Shown: one piece after another, positions 7,936-17,876 of the stretch
How the letters are laid out: each line of letters opens with the position of its first letter
How positions within the stretch are numbered: the first letter of the stretch is position 1
Assembly (NCBI GenBank): GCA_016707005.1
Contig: JADJIQ010000004.1
Coordinates: 310,001-374,000, forward strand
DNA from: Ignavibacteria bacterium
Lineage (GTDB): Bacteria; Bacteroidota; Ignavibacteria; Kapaibacteriales; Kapaibacteriaceae
Direction of reading: 5' to 3'
DNA: 64,000 bases
The notes under the pieces: model-generated
Told to the model about the DNA's origin: nothing
Databases searched by the model: none
Seen by the model: the letters and a program-made list of their open reading frames with translations, nothing else
Program-made: the position numbers and the translations under genes

Positions 7936-10900
7936 CGACGCACCTTCTTGAGTCGTTTGAGGCGTGCGTCGGCCGTCTTTCCATAGTCATCATCTGGACG
8001 AAGCCTCATTACCATCTCATAGACATCTCGGGCTTCATCGAATCGTTTGAGTGCCTCATAACACTCCCCGAGAGCGAGAAGACTCAGCGTGTACCAGTCC
8101 TCATATCCGGCATACTCCTGTCTGACACGTTCGTACTGAACAACGGCTTCGTCATAGCGTTTTTCGCGCAGGAAGATCGTTCCAAGTTCATACAGCGCAT
8201 TCGAGGCGAACTGCGGTTTGTCTGAACGCTGGGCAAGGAGACCAAGATGATATTGGGCACTGTCCGAAACACCCGTCCTTCGATAGAGTGCAGCCACTTG
8301 ATAGCGGGCTTGATCAGCATACTCTGCGCCTGCGTATCGATCGGCAGTGGTGCGATAGAGTGCTATGGCCTCGGCAGTATCTCCTCGCATACGAGCGATG
8401 AGTGCGCGTTCGTAACCGGCACGCGATGCCGCATCAGTATCGGAGGCGAATTTCGTCCACACAATGGCGTAGATCGAATCAGCAGCCCCGCTGTTAGCAC
8501 TCTTGGCAAAGTGTTCTGCGAGATCGAGTTTCGAGGAGACGATGAAGGGGCTTTGCGGATACCGCTTCTCTATCTCTGTGAATGAAGAACGAGCTTGAGG
8601 TAGATCGTTCATTGTGAGATAGGTCCGTCCTAGGAGATAGAGCGCTTCGTCCTGTCGTTGCGACGACGGATACCGCTTCATATAGGCTTCCAATTCGGAA
8701 GCTGCACTGGTATAGTTCCGACCTGAATAGAAGATCTCTGCCTTCTTGAATGAAAACTCTTCAGCAGCGCCGGACTGTGGATTGGCATTGATGAGTGTAT
8801 CTGCGATGTCGAGTGCTTCCTGTGTCCGCCCCATTCCGATCAGCGCCACCTGCATACTCTTCGCTGCTTCAGACGCCAATGGATGTGACGGGAAACGAGA
8901 GATCACACTGCGATACGTTGCCATGGAGGCATCGATCTCGCCAAGATTGTATTGTGCATCGGCGATGGTGTACAATGCTCGAACTGCTTGATCTCCGTCC
9001 GGATATGCCGTGAGCAGTCTTTGAAAATCCTCAATGGCCTTGGCATCGTTGCGTTGCTGGAAGTCGATCCACCCGATGAGATACATTGCATCGTCGGCAA
9101 GCCTGTTCATCGGATACTTCTGCACGAACCGCTTCATATTCTCTACCGCTCCGTTGAGGTCTCCGGCCCGATACGAAGCCTGTCCGGCTTGGAATGCAGC
9201 GTATTGTCCTTCTTCCGTAGATGGTGCCTTCAGCGCGGCCTGTTCGTATTGTTCAGCGGCAGCGCGAAACTGTCTTGAGATATACAATCCGTCGCCGCGG
9301 CGGGTAAGTGCCTCGGCGGCATATCGCGAGGATGGATAGGTGCGAAGGAGTTCGCCGAACATCGATGTTGAACGGTCAAAGTCTCGCTTCCGGAAGTACG
9401 TCCACGCAAGGCCATACATTGCCTCTTCTCTTCGCTGACTTGCCGTGTATCGCTTCACTACCTCTTCATACAATTCTTGAGCATTCTTCAAGAGATCAGC
9501 ACGATACATTGACTCGGCCAGCCAGAACGTTGCCTCATCACGTTGGAGATCCGTTGGGTGGTTCCCCAGATAGTCGGTGAGAGCGGCAATGGCATTTTGC
9601 GTTTGGCCTGATTGAACCAGACAGATTCCGCGCTTGAGTCTGATCTCTGCGAGGTAGAGCTTTCTATCGGGCAGAAACTCATCAGCCGCCTCTTCTGCAA
9701 TGCGCTGAGCCCTTTCATAGGCCTGAGCAGCCTTGCCCCACTGTTGCAACTCGATGAGAGTGGCACCCAGCAGCACATGTGCCCGCATGGAGGTTGGTGC
9801 GTCGCGCGATTCACGTTCAGCACGTTCGAGGGCCTTCCTTGCTTTGTCGAAATCACCAGACTCGTAGGATGCCTGCCCCATCTCCACGAGTGCTTGAGAC
9901 TGATAGACGTATCCGGACTGAGACGCCAACGCGGCAAAAGCTTTCACCGCATCATCACTTCGTCCAAGGCGCTTTAGGCTGAGAGCATGATACAGCAATG
10001 CCTGCTGGCGGATCGGTGATGCGTCATCAGGCACCGAATCGAGGATGGCCTCATAGTGTTTTTGTGCTGCATCAGGTCCGTTCGTGTTCAGTGCATTGAG
10101 GCCGGCGTGAAGATGAACATGCCAACGATACACAGATGACGGATATCTCTGGAGGAAGACCACGCAACTGTCGTATGCTTCGTTGTATCTGCCTCTGAGC
10201 GTGTGAGCTTCAGCACGTACGAGTGCTACCTCTTCATTTGCAGCATCGGCGTCGATCTGCATCGGGACACTATCATTCGGCTTCGCTTCAATGATGGATT
10301 CGATCCCGATAAGGACATCCAATGCACGTTCAGGTCTGCGCAGTGACACCAAGTCAATCGCTTCTCGAATGCGAGAGGCCACCACTACGTCTGAGAACGA
10401 ATACCGGGTTCGTACGATCGAATAGGAAGAAATTGCTTGTTGCAGATCTCCATTTCTATCGTGGAGCTGACCGGTAGCGTAGTGAGAGTATGCTGCGAAT
10501 TGTCCGGCTGTATCGGCTTCAACACACGCCTGAAATGCTTGAAGCGCTTCTTTGTATTGTCCGAGCGATGCCCGGCAAGCCCCTTCCCAGAATCGAGAAG
10601 AGTGTTCGAGACGGACATAGAACGTGTCATTGCGTTCGGCCATGGCTTCATGCGAAGCAGTTGCACATCGATCGAACAGGTCCGATGCAGCTTCGTAGTC
10701 CTTGTCTTCGAGTGCCGTTACTGCACGTTCCATCCACGCAAGAGGCGCGAATGGTGAGTTGGATCGTTCACGGAGGAAGGCGTCCATCTCGCGATCGGCG
10801 CCTGCTCTATTCTGAGATAGACGAAGTACATCGGTTCTGTCGAACGCAACCACGTCATAGACCGATGAATGACGTCGGTTCTGGGAGAGGGCCTCCACCT

Positions 10901-11072
10901 CGGCAGCTGCACGGCGGACCATCCCGGCATCAAGCAGGCTACGCACGCCACGTTCTAGACGGGGTGCGGATAGGTAGGGATACGGACTGACCTGTGCGTT
11001 CAAGGTTGTGCATTGGACGCACAACATGACCGCAACAACCAATCCGCCACGAATGGTAGTGGGGATCGTCAT
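7932..11072 (-). CDS. Large periplasmic TPR-repeat protein
   Basis: A 1046-aa protein, almost entirely tetratricopeptide repeats (A--YE-A, F--LL--YP and similar helix pairs) from about residue 60 to the end, the last ending in basic RLKRLKKVRR. Residues 1-27 form a signal peptide with cleavage near LNAQ. I chose ATG 11072 because it starts the signal peptide and because a TAnnTTTG box lies 20 bases upstream; a longer frame to 11150 would pass through that box. It heads the operon with the barrel, SPOR and TonB genes. Many such repeats bind other proteins, so it probably scaffolds an envelope complex. It is not a known assembly factor by length or motif. Confidence 0.82.
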   Translation of the reverse strand: MTIPTTIRGGLVVAVMLCVQCTTLNAQVSPYPYLSAPRLERGVRSLLDAGMVRRAAAEVEALSQNRRHSSVYDVVAFDRTDVLRLSQNRAGADREMDAFLRERSNSPFAPLAWMERAVTALEDKDYEAASDLFDRCATASHEAMAERNDTFYVRLEHSSRFWEGACRASLGQYKEALQAFQACVEADTAGQFAAYSHYATGQLHDRNGDLQQAISSYSIVRTRYSFSDVVVASRIREAIDLVSLRRPERALDVLIGIESIIEAKPNDSVPMQIDADAANEEVALVRAEAHTLRGRYNEAYDSCVVFLQRYPSSVYRWHVHLHAGLNALNTNGPDAAQKHYEAILDSVPDDASPIRQQALLYHALSLKRLGRSDDAVKAFAALASQSGYVYQSQALVEMGQASYESGDFDKARKALERAERESRDAPTSMRAHVLLGATLIELQQWGKAAQAYERAQRIAEEAADEFLPDRKLYLAEIRLKRGICLVQSGQTQNAIAALTDYLGNHPTDLQRDEATFWLAESMYRADLLKNAQELYEEVVKRYTASQRREEAMYGLAWTYFRKRDFDRSTSMFGELLRTYPSSRYAAEALTRRGDGLYISRQFRAAAEQYEQAALKAPSTEEGQYAAFQAGQASYRAGDLNGAVENMKRFVQKYPMNRLADDAMYLIGWIDFQQRNDAKAIEDFQRLLTAYPDGDQAVRALYTIADAQYNLGEIDASMATYRSVISRFPSHPLASEAAKSMQVALIGMGRTQEALDIADTLINANPQSGAAEEFSFKKAEIFYSGRNYTSAASELEAYMKRYPSSQRQDEALYLLGRTYLTMNDLPQARSSFTEIEKRYPQSPFIVSSKLDLAEHFAKSANSGAADSIYAIVWTKFASDTDAASRAGYERALIARMRGDTAEAIALYRTTADRYAGAEYADQARYQVAALYRRTGVSDSAQYHLGLLAQRSDKPQFASNALYELGTIFLREKRYDEAVVQYERVRQEYAGYEDWYTLSLLALGECYEALKRFDEARDVYEMVMRLRPDDDYGKTADARLKRLKKVRR

Positions 11073-11092
11073 CTCTTTAAATGCTGCAACAG

Positions 11093-11100
11093 CAAATCTA
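11093..11100 (-). promoter_or_regulatory. Candidate -7 box for the TPR operon
   Basis: TAGATTTG on the minus strand matches TAnnTTTG and lies 20 bases upstream of the TPR start codon. It forms the left arm of an 11-bp inverted repeat whose right arm is the matching box for the divergent trhO gene. No TTG is found at the usual upstream spacing. Confidence 0.5.
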
Positions 11101-11135
11101 CGAAGGTCGATGCCTCTCGTAGCGTCCGTACCTCG

Positions 11136-11143
11136 TAGATTTG
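11136..11143 (+). promoter_or_regulatory. Candidate -7 box for trhO
   Basis: TAGATTTG, matching TAnnTTTG, lies 32 bases upstream of the preferred GTG start of trhO and supports that start over longer in-frame alternatives that begin upstream of the promoter. Confidence 0.45.
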
Positions 11144-11175
11144 TACACATTTTCGACGCATTGAGGATCAGTACA

Positions 11176-12063
11176 GTGTACCATGTCTTGCTCTATTACG
11201 CGTTCGTTCCGATCTCTGACCCTGAGGGGTTTGCCAACGAACACCGAGAACTCTGTCAGCGTCTTGGATTGAAAGGTCGGATCTTGGTTTCCGAAGAAGG
11301 TCTCAATGGGACCGTATCCGGCCCTATCGAGGCGTGCGATCAATACCGAGCCGCTCTGCATGCCGATCCGCGTTTTGCGAGCATGCCGTTCAAGATCGAC
11401 GAGGTAGAGGGTCATACCTTCGAGAAGATGTTCGTGCGGATCAAGAAGGAACTCGTGACCTTCCGCGCAGACCTTCCATCTGACCCGAACAGCATCACTG
11501 GACACCGGCTAGCCCCCTCTCAATGGAAAGAACGTCTTGAAAGGGGCGATGCGATCGTGTTGGATGGTCGGACCGATTATGAGTTTGACATCGGACATTT
11601 CCGTGGCGCGATCCGACCTGACGTAGAGTCTTTCCGTGAATTCCCTACGTGGATCCGTGAACATCTCGGCGATAAGAAAGATGTCCCGATCCTCACCTAT
11701 TGCACAGGCGGAGTGCGTTGCGAAAAGCTCACGGCCTTCATGATCAACGATGGGTTTACTGACGTCTACCAGCTCGATGGCGGCATCGTAACCTATGGGA
11801 AGGACGAGGAAACAAAGGGTGCACTTTGGGACGGTCTATGCTACGTTTTTGATTCACGCATCGCGGTGGAGATCAATCACACAGATGACCGACGTATCGT
11901 TGGACGTTGCATTCATTGCGACGCCCCTACCGAACGATATATCAACTGTGCGAACCAATTGTGCAACAAGCAACATCTCACGTGCGAAGCTTGCGAGCAG
12001 CAGTTTGAACACACCTGCTCGGTTTCCTGTATGGACGTGATCCATCAGGCAGTTGAAGCCTAG
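11176..12063 (+). CDS. trhO: Oxygen-dependent tRNA uridine(34) hydroxylase, rhodanese family
   Basis: A 295-aa protein of the YceA/TrhO family, which hydroxylates wobble uridine 34 of certain tRNAs. The N-terminal acylphosphatase-like domain (about 1-95, with SEEGLNGTVSG) leads into a rhodanese domain (about 115-215) with catalytic Cys176 in TYCTGGVRCEK. A Cys-rich C-terminus (CIHCDAPTE, CEACEQQF) follows, as in the family. GTG 11176 was chosen because TGAGGA lies eight bases upstream and homologous sequence begins there. The gene is divergent from the TPR operon and ends at a bidirectional terminator shared with surface-protein copy A. Confidence 0.9.
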   Translation: MYHVLLYYAFVPISDPEGFANEHRELCQRLGLKGRILVSEEGLNGTVSGPIEACDQYRAALHADPRFASMPFKIDEVEGHTFEKMFVRIKKELVTFRADLPSDPNSITGHRLAPSQWKERLERGDAIVLDGRTDYEFDIGHFRGAIRPDVESFREFPTWIREHLGDKKDVPILTYCTGGVRCEKLTAFMINDGFTDVYQLDGGIVTYGKDEETKGALWDGLCYVFDSRIAVEINHTDDRRIVGRCIHCDAPTERYINCANQLCNKQHLTCEACEQQFEHTCSVSCMDVIHQAVEA

Positions 12064-12094
12064 AACCTAGAAGACACACCTGTCCGTAAACGAG

Positions 12095-12128
12095 AAACGC
12101 CCGATGCTCTTGCGAACATCGGGCGTTT
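12095..12128. terminator. Bidirectional terminator, trhO and surface-protein copy A
   Basis: A perfect 12-bp stem, AAACGCCCGATG paired with CATCGGGCGTTT around a 10-base loop. A-rich and T-rich stem ends would make it an intrinsic terminator on both strands, serving convergent trhO and copy A. The same hairpin recurs at 17825-17858 and 23559-23592. Confidence 0.85.
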
Positions 12129-12146
12129 TCCGTTGAATATCGTGCC

Positions 12147-15100
12147 TTAGCGGCGGATCACCAGCGGCGTGGTCAGGGTGGTTCCGTTGGCCGAAACAAC
12201 CACGGTGTAGGCACCGCTGACGAGCGTATTGACTGGGATGTCGATCATTTGCGAACCGGCATTCAGGCGCACATCGCTCAGCAGAGCAACCCGTGCTCCT
12301 GAGGCATCGATGATCTCCACCGTAGCAATGCCGTTCTCGACCATCGTCACTTCCACGCTGGCATTGCTTGTAGCAGGCTGCGGTGAGACGTTGCCGATCG
12401 TGGCCTGGCCGCCGGCGCCGATGACCACTTCTACTTCGTTGCTTACCGAACGCGAGCCATCCTTATCAACCGTTGTCAGGCGATAGAGATAGCGGCCCGA
12501 GGCAAGACCCAGATCGCGGAAGTTGTAGTCACGCGACGTGCTTGACACGCCGGCCGAGGCTACCGTACCCACCGTTGCAAAGGCGGCATCGCTGCCGGCC
12601 ATCACATCGGCACGTTCTACGTCGAAGTGGTCGCTGTTCGTCTCCGAAGCTGTGTTCCACATCACGTCCACGTTGTTGCCGCGGGCCTTGGCATCAAAGG
12701 CTGTCAGCTCGGCCGAAACCATGCCGCCGCCGTTAGACTCAAAGAAGTCGAAGATGCCGCGGATCACGCGCTCGGTGCCGGTGCGCTCGCCCGTGAAGCG
12801 GTAGAAGCGCCAGTCAACACCCAGGTAGACAACATTCGACACAAGCGAGGCCGTGGCCGAGCCCATGATCGAGTCCGTTGTCTGACGGTCTCCCAGCACG
12901 TAGTTGTAGGCGCGCTGAGCAACACCCGCAGACGTTGGATCCGGAGTACATCCGCACAAGGGCCGGAAGCGGTTCAGCGTCGCCAGGGAAGCCCGTACGG
13001 AAGAGCGTCTCTACCGAGTTGCGGGTGATGGCGTCACCGCGCAGGCGGCGGTTGTGATACGTCAGTGCTGTTGGCACAGGATTGCCCGGCGGCACGTTGT
13101 TCACGCGCAGCACAGACTGGATGAAGGCTTGGTCATTGATCACGTCCATGCCCACGTGCTGACGAGGATAGTTCTGACCGGCGATGGCCAGATTCTTCTT
13201 CGACAGTGCCGTACCCGAGGCCACATAGGCACGCAGGTCGCGGCGCTCAAAGCGCGTGAGTGGATTGTTGTCCGAGCTCCAGAACACCGTGCGGTAGATC
13301 GAATAATCGATGGCGCGCTCTTCGAAGTTGTCGCGGTCGAGCACGTCATAGGCGATCACGCTGCCGGCTGGGTTGTTCGCATAGCCGATGCGCTCAAGCG
13401 TGTAGGTCACGCTGTCGATGTTCAGACGCGAAGCGATCTGATTCTGCGTCGGCGTGCCCGAATACAGATCCACCGAGGCGCCGCGGGCCGTGGCCAGCAT
13501 GCGCACGTTCGAACGGGCGACGAAGAAGCGGACAACCTTGTTCACCGCATTGTTCGGCGTGTACTCATCAGAGCTCACCGAGATCTCAATGCGGTAGCGC
13601 GGCGAAATGTTATTGGCCATGCCGAAGAGGCGCGCAGGCACGACATAGCCCATGCCGGCCAGCTGCTGGTAGGACTGCGGTACCCACGTAAGGTCATAGA
13701 CAACGTTGGCTTCGTCGCCGCTGTTGATCGTGGCATTGACGATGCGGTCGACAACTGGCGAGCTGTTCCACTGCGCAGTGGCCAGCGCGCCGTTGTTCGA
13801 TGCCGGTGTCTCGAGGTAGACGCGCAGGCGGATCGGCGTGTTGGTCTGCGGAGACCGCCGATGTTGCGCACAAGACCCGTGATGCTGATCGGTGTCTGCG
13901 TCATCACGTATTCGGCATCTGAAAGCGTGCCGGCGGCAGCGCGATACTTGCTCGGGCTCACCACGGCTGCTGCTTCGAGGTCCTTGACATACTGACGACC
14001 GTCGAATTCGTCGGCGCCGATGTCAAACGGTTGACCGGCTGAGCGCGCGCGGCTCCGTCGATATCCGTTGTGATCACCGACAAACGCTCGCCGCGGTTGT
14101 TGAGCAATGAGCCGATCGGCGTTGGATTGGTCTTCACACGCAGGCGCTGATTCGGAGCTACGCCGCCGTAGGCCATGTCCGAAGAGATCGTCCCTTCAAC
14201 AGAGTTGATGTCGCGCTTGGTCCATGATCTCCACTGCGACAAGAACTTGAACTCCACGGCCGAGCCTTTGGCTGATCACATCGCTGTTGGCGTTGATCTC
14301 TACGAAGCGCGCCATCGTGGCCTCGCCGTTCTCATACGCATTGCGGTCGCAGACAAGGGCCATCGGGTCATTGCCGTCGGTCATCTGCACGCCTTGATAG
14401 AACAGCGTGGAGTGATTCAGCGTCGAGGCCGAGGCGCCGTTCTGCATCACAAACGCATTGTTCTTGATCGAGGCGCCGCTGGCGTGCTGCACGCCTACGC
14501 CGGCGACAAGACCTGTGCCCACGATGTTGTCATTGGTCAGCACGATCGTGTTGTTGTACACCACGTCGTTACGAGTGAAGTACTGGTTGTTGTTCAAAGA
14601 CGGCGTGATGATCTGATTCCATCCCGTGAGCGTTGTGCTGCGCTGCGTGAACAGATGGATAGCCGACAGATTCGTCGTCGACGTCTGACGGCGAATTCCC
14701 CAGATCGCATTGTTCGTGATCTGCGTGGCTTCCGGAATGTTCGGACGTGTTGCCGCCGGCGGTGATCGATGGGAAGGAGTTGCGTACCTGCTCAACGCTG
14801 ATACCGCGCGACCACAGGTCGCCCACCACACCAGAGATCTCATTGCCGCGGATCTTCAGGTTCGTGTTGTTGTAGCGGTTCACACCGCCGGCTACGATAC
14901 CTGCTGCGTCCACGTTCGTTCCACCAGTGGCCTGTACACCTACGTTGTAGATACGGTTGCCGCTGATCACACCGCCATCGTCATAGCCTACGAAGATGCC
15001 GGCCGTGCGGACATTCGTGATCGTGTTACCAGAGATCTGGCTGCCCTTGGTGTAGAACCCTTGGTAGACATTTGACTTGATCGCCATGCCGATACCCATC

Positions 15101-17667
15101 GACACGATGCCGTAGCCGAAGCCAGAGATCTCGTTGTTGAGGAACGTATTGTTCGAACCTGGGATCGTATCGAGACGCTCTGAGTTGTTGCCGTCGCGGC
15201 CCAATGGAAGCTTCTGACGACTTACGATACCGGCTGAATACGTGATCGGGCCCGTGCGCACATCTGCCTGATACGAGAACGTGTTGTTCACGAAGTTGAT
15301 GCTCGGTAGGCTCGACGCATAGCTCGGCGTGGAAGATGGTGCATTACCGATGATACAGTTGCGTACCGCGATGTCATGAGAGCCGTCGCCCAGATAGAAC
15401 GGAGCGCGGAACGGCGTGGTGGCGTTCAGTTCAAACACCAACGACTTCTGGGCACCGCCATCAAAGCGGATGAAGCCAGGAGTATTCGCCCATTGCGGAT
15501 CGGTTGGAAACTCAAACTGAACCGTGAGAGGATTTGTTGGCGTTGAGTTCTGACCGAAAAGAACACCAACACCGTTACCCGAATTCAAGGTCACAACAAC
15601 AGAACCCTTGTTGATTGAACGAGCAAGCGCCGGCTTGAACGTGATCGTGTTCGTTGCGTCTACGCCGATGATCTTCGCTGTTAGGTCAAGTGCCGGTGTC
15701 GGACCAGAGCCATTTCCAACGGAATACGCAGCATCGGTGAGTTCATACTCCACTGCGCCGGCAACGCCGCGACGATACAGATCATCAACAGCATCTTGGA
15801 TCGTTGGATAGTTGCGTGGATCACCCAGCTTGAGCGTGCCGATCGTATATGTGCCGGCAAGGCTTGGCTGCACCGTGAAAGTCTGACAGATCTGATTGTT
15901 GTTCGCTACAGGATCACCCGGATACTCCGTGGTAAGGCAGGCTTCATATTGGCCGGCTACCTGTGGAGTAAATGGCGGGAAGGTGGTTGACGAAACATTC
16001 AACGGTGCCTCGGCACCAACATCCGGTACGATCACGACCTGATTGTACACTGGGATGCGTCCCGGATTCTGGAAGATCTGCAGGCGAACAGGGATGTTCG
16101 AAAGATCCTGAATACCGCCATTGATGATGCGGCCGCGAGGGGTGAACGGACGACGCGAGTAATACGTGCCAGAGATACCAGGTACGTCGATCGCTTGAGC
16201 ACCTACCTCTTCGTTATACTTTGTCTCAAACAGGTAATTACCCGTTGTTGGCTGACAATCATTTGCTGCCTGTTGGTCAACAGCGCTTAAGAGCTCGGTG
16301 CACACCGTAACAGCATAGGTCGCGACGTTCAACGTTGTATAGTTCACAAAGTCAACCGTTGCCATTTCACCTGTAGCCAAGTTTCCATTCCAGACCACTG
16401 TGTCACGGTAGACTTCAGAATTGGTTGCCAAGTGGCGGATGGAGGCGATGACGAGAGCATCGGTCACATTGTTAAGACCAACATTTTGGATCTGAGCGGA
16501 CACCGGCATTTCAACACCGCGAGGATACTTCCGCGGAATTGAAAGCGGTGATCTGATCTGACGCACCATCAGGTCGTTCGGGAACGCAATAGAGAACTCC
16601 TTAGACCATTGCTGGGTGTACCCTGGGATCTGGTACGATGCTTCCAATCGGTATGAACCGCCTGCCGTGAATCGAAGATCAAGATTTCCGTTCACACCAG
16701 CTGAGGGGCCTGTCGCCTCATTCATCTCATAGGTGTAAAGTGCCGTTGTTCCCGCAACGTGATTCATGGTCGGATTGCCGGACTTGCGTGCTTCGTAGAT
16801 CACGTTCGTAGATGGCAGCGGACCAACGATACGGTACGTCAGATTGATGCTCTGACCGGCCGTTTGACGGAATGACAATGACGGCTTCGGGAACCTCGGA
16901 TCGACACCGTCATAGATCTGACCTTGAAGAAGGATACGACGCGGATCTACATCATCAGGGAAGGAAGCCTCAATACCCGAAAGAACTCCGAACTTCAAGA
17001 CCGGGCGATTGTAGGGAGAATAGATGTAGGCCACTGTGGGAGGAGTAGCGCAGCGATCAATAGCAACGAAGTCATAATTCGTTTGCTTATTCCACGCATT
17101 AGTATTTGGCGGCCCTACTGTCGTAGACTCCCAATCCGGGAACAGGAATGAGTTTCCGGGACGATAGGTACAGAAGTCGATGATGATGTTACTTACACCA
17201 TCCCACATGTACGGGGTTTGGAAGTTGAACGTCACCCACTGCGGAGCGGCAAGCGGAATCACCGGCAGATTAAAAGCCGTGTTAGTGTAGACCGTTGTGA
17301 ATCCGGCAGTTGCCCACGAACCTGTAAGTGCATTAGCCGTAGTGCTTGCCATGCTGATCGTTACAAGCCTGTTCGCCGGCCACGGTGTAGCATTTCTGAG
17401 ATTGAATGCTATCGAAGAGATCTGGCCGGGTGTCATACCCTTCGCCAACAACTCGGACGCACGATAAATGTATCGGTTGCGCTGGTTGTTTGAATAGTCA
17501 GAGAGTGGATTGTAAACGTAGAACGTATATGTCCACGATCGTACGCCCCCTACTCCCCCATCGACTTCAACAAAGATCTGAGATCTCGAGATCTGCGGAC
17601 CCGTGATGATCCCTAGAAGAACTAGGAATGTCGATATGAAGACACGTAGAAACAAAGAGTGTTTCAT
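12147..17667 (-). pseudogene. Giant T9SS surface protein, copy A (frameshifted)
   Basis: The gene reads from ATG 17667, with GGAGGGAAGG just upstream and a signal peptide (MKHSLFLRVFISTFLVLLG...). It stays open through the variable N-domain, two CARDB-like regions and most of the beta-helix, then breaks at about 14744. Against copy B it has five indels: +1 G near 12943, -1 G near 13850, -1 C near 14044, +1 T near 14268 and -5 near 14744. Correcting them gives 5526 bp (1841 aa) ending in the T9SS tail. No in-frame stop mutations exist. Either this is a young pseudogene or these are uncorrected long-read errors in a repeat; the domains otherwise match copy C. Confidence 0.8.
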
Positions 17668-17729
17668 GTAACCTTCCCTCCGGAATGTTGTTGTTATATC
17701 AGACCAAGATTTCATTGTCGCTTAATGCG

Positions 17730-17763
17730 TAGATGGGGTCTTTTTGTATATCCACCCCATCTA
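17730..17763. promoter_or_regulatory. 5'-leader stem-loop of copy A
   Basis: TAGATGGGGT and ACCCCATCTA form a perfect 10-bp stem around a 14-base loop. On the minus strand it starts five bases after the -7 box, so the hairpin would be the very 5' end of the mRNA, a position that can protect transcripts from decay. The same element lies upstream of copy B and is absent upstream of copy C. Confidence 0.6.
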
Positions 17764-17767
17764 ACCC

Positions 17768-17775
17768 CAAAAATA
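17768..17775 (-). promoter_or_regulatory. Candidate -7 box of copy A
   Basis: TATTTTTG on the minus strand is an exact TAnnTTTG match, about 100 bases upstream of the copy A start codon. The upstream TTG element is not evident. In copy B the same box has one more T, which disrupts the consensus spacing. Confidence 0.5.
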
Positions 17776-17824
17776 GTGAAATATTGATAACGTCCTAATA
17801 TGTGGATAACTTAGGTCAAACGAG

Positions 17825-17858
17825 AAACGCCCGATGCTCTTGCGAACATCGGGCGTTT
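17825..17858. terminator. Terminator of surface-protein copy B
   Basis: Same 12-bp perfect stem and 10-base loop as at 12095, located 18 bases after the copy B stop codon and just upstream of the copy A promoter region, so it also insulates copy A from read-through. Confidence 0.85.
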
Positions 17859-17876
17859 TCCGATGAATATCGTGCC

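Larger units (their letters stand above)
11093..11143. promoter_or_regulatory. Inverted repeat spanning divergent promoters
   Basis: CAAATCTACGA at 11093-11103 and its exact complement TCGTAGATTTG at 11133-11143 flank a 29-bp spacer. Each arm contains the -7 box of one of two divergent genes, so a symmetric regulator bound here could control both. No known binding protein is recognised. Confidence 0.5.
12095..17824. repeat. Tandem repeat unit A of the surface-protein array
   Basis: A 5730-bp direct-repeat unit made of terminator hairpin, gene A and its promoter region. It is nearly identical to unit B (17825-23558, 5734 bp). The four-base length difference is fully explained by seven frameshifting indels plus one extra A in the promoter of B. 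Homology to the next unit begins at about 12088. Confidence 0.9.

Noticed and set aside
11008..11175. Longer N-terminus of trhO beginning at 11008
   Set aside because: It would cross the divergent promoter and the TPR gene start; homologous sequence and the TGAGGA signal favour GTG 11176.
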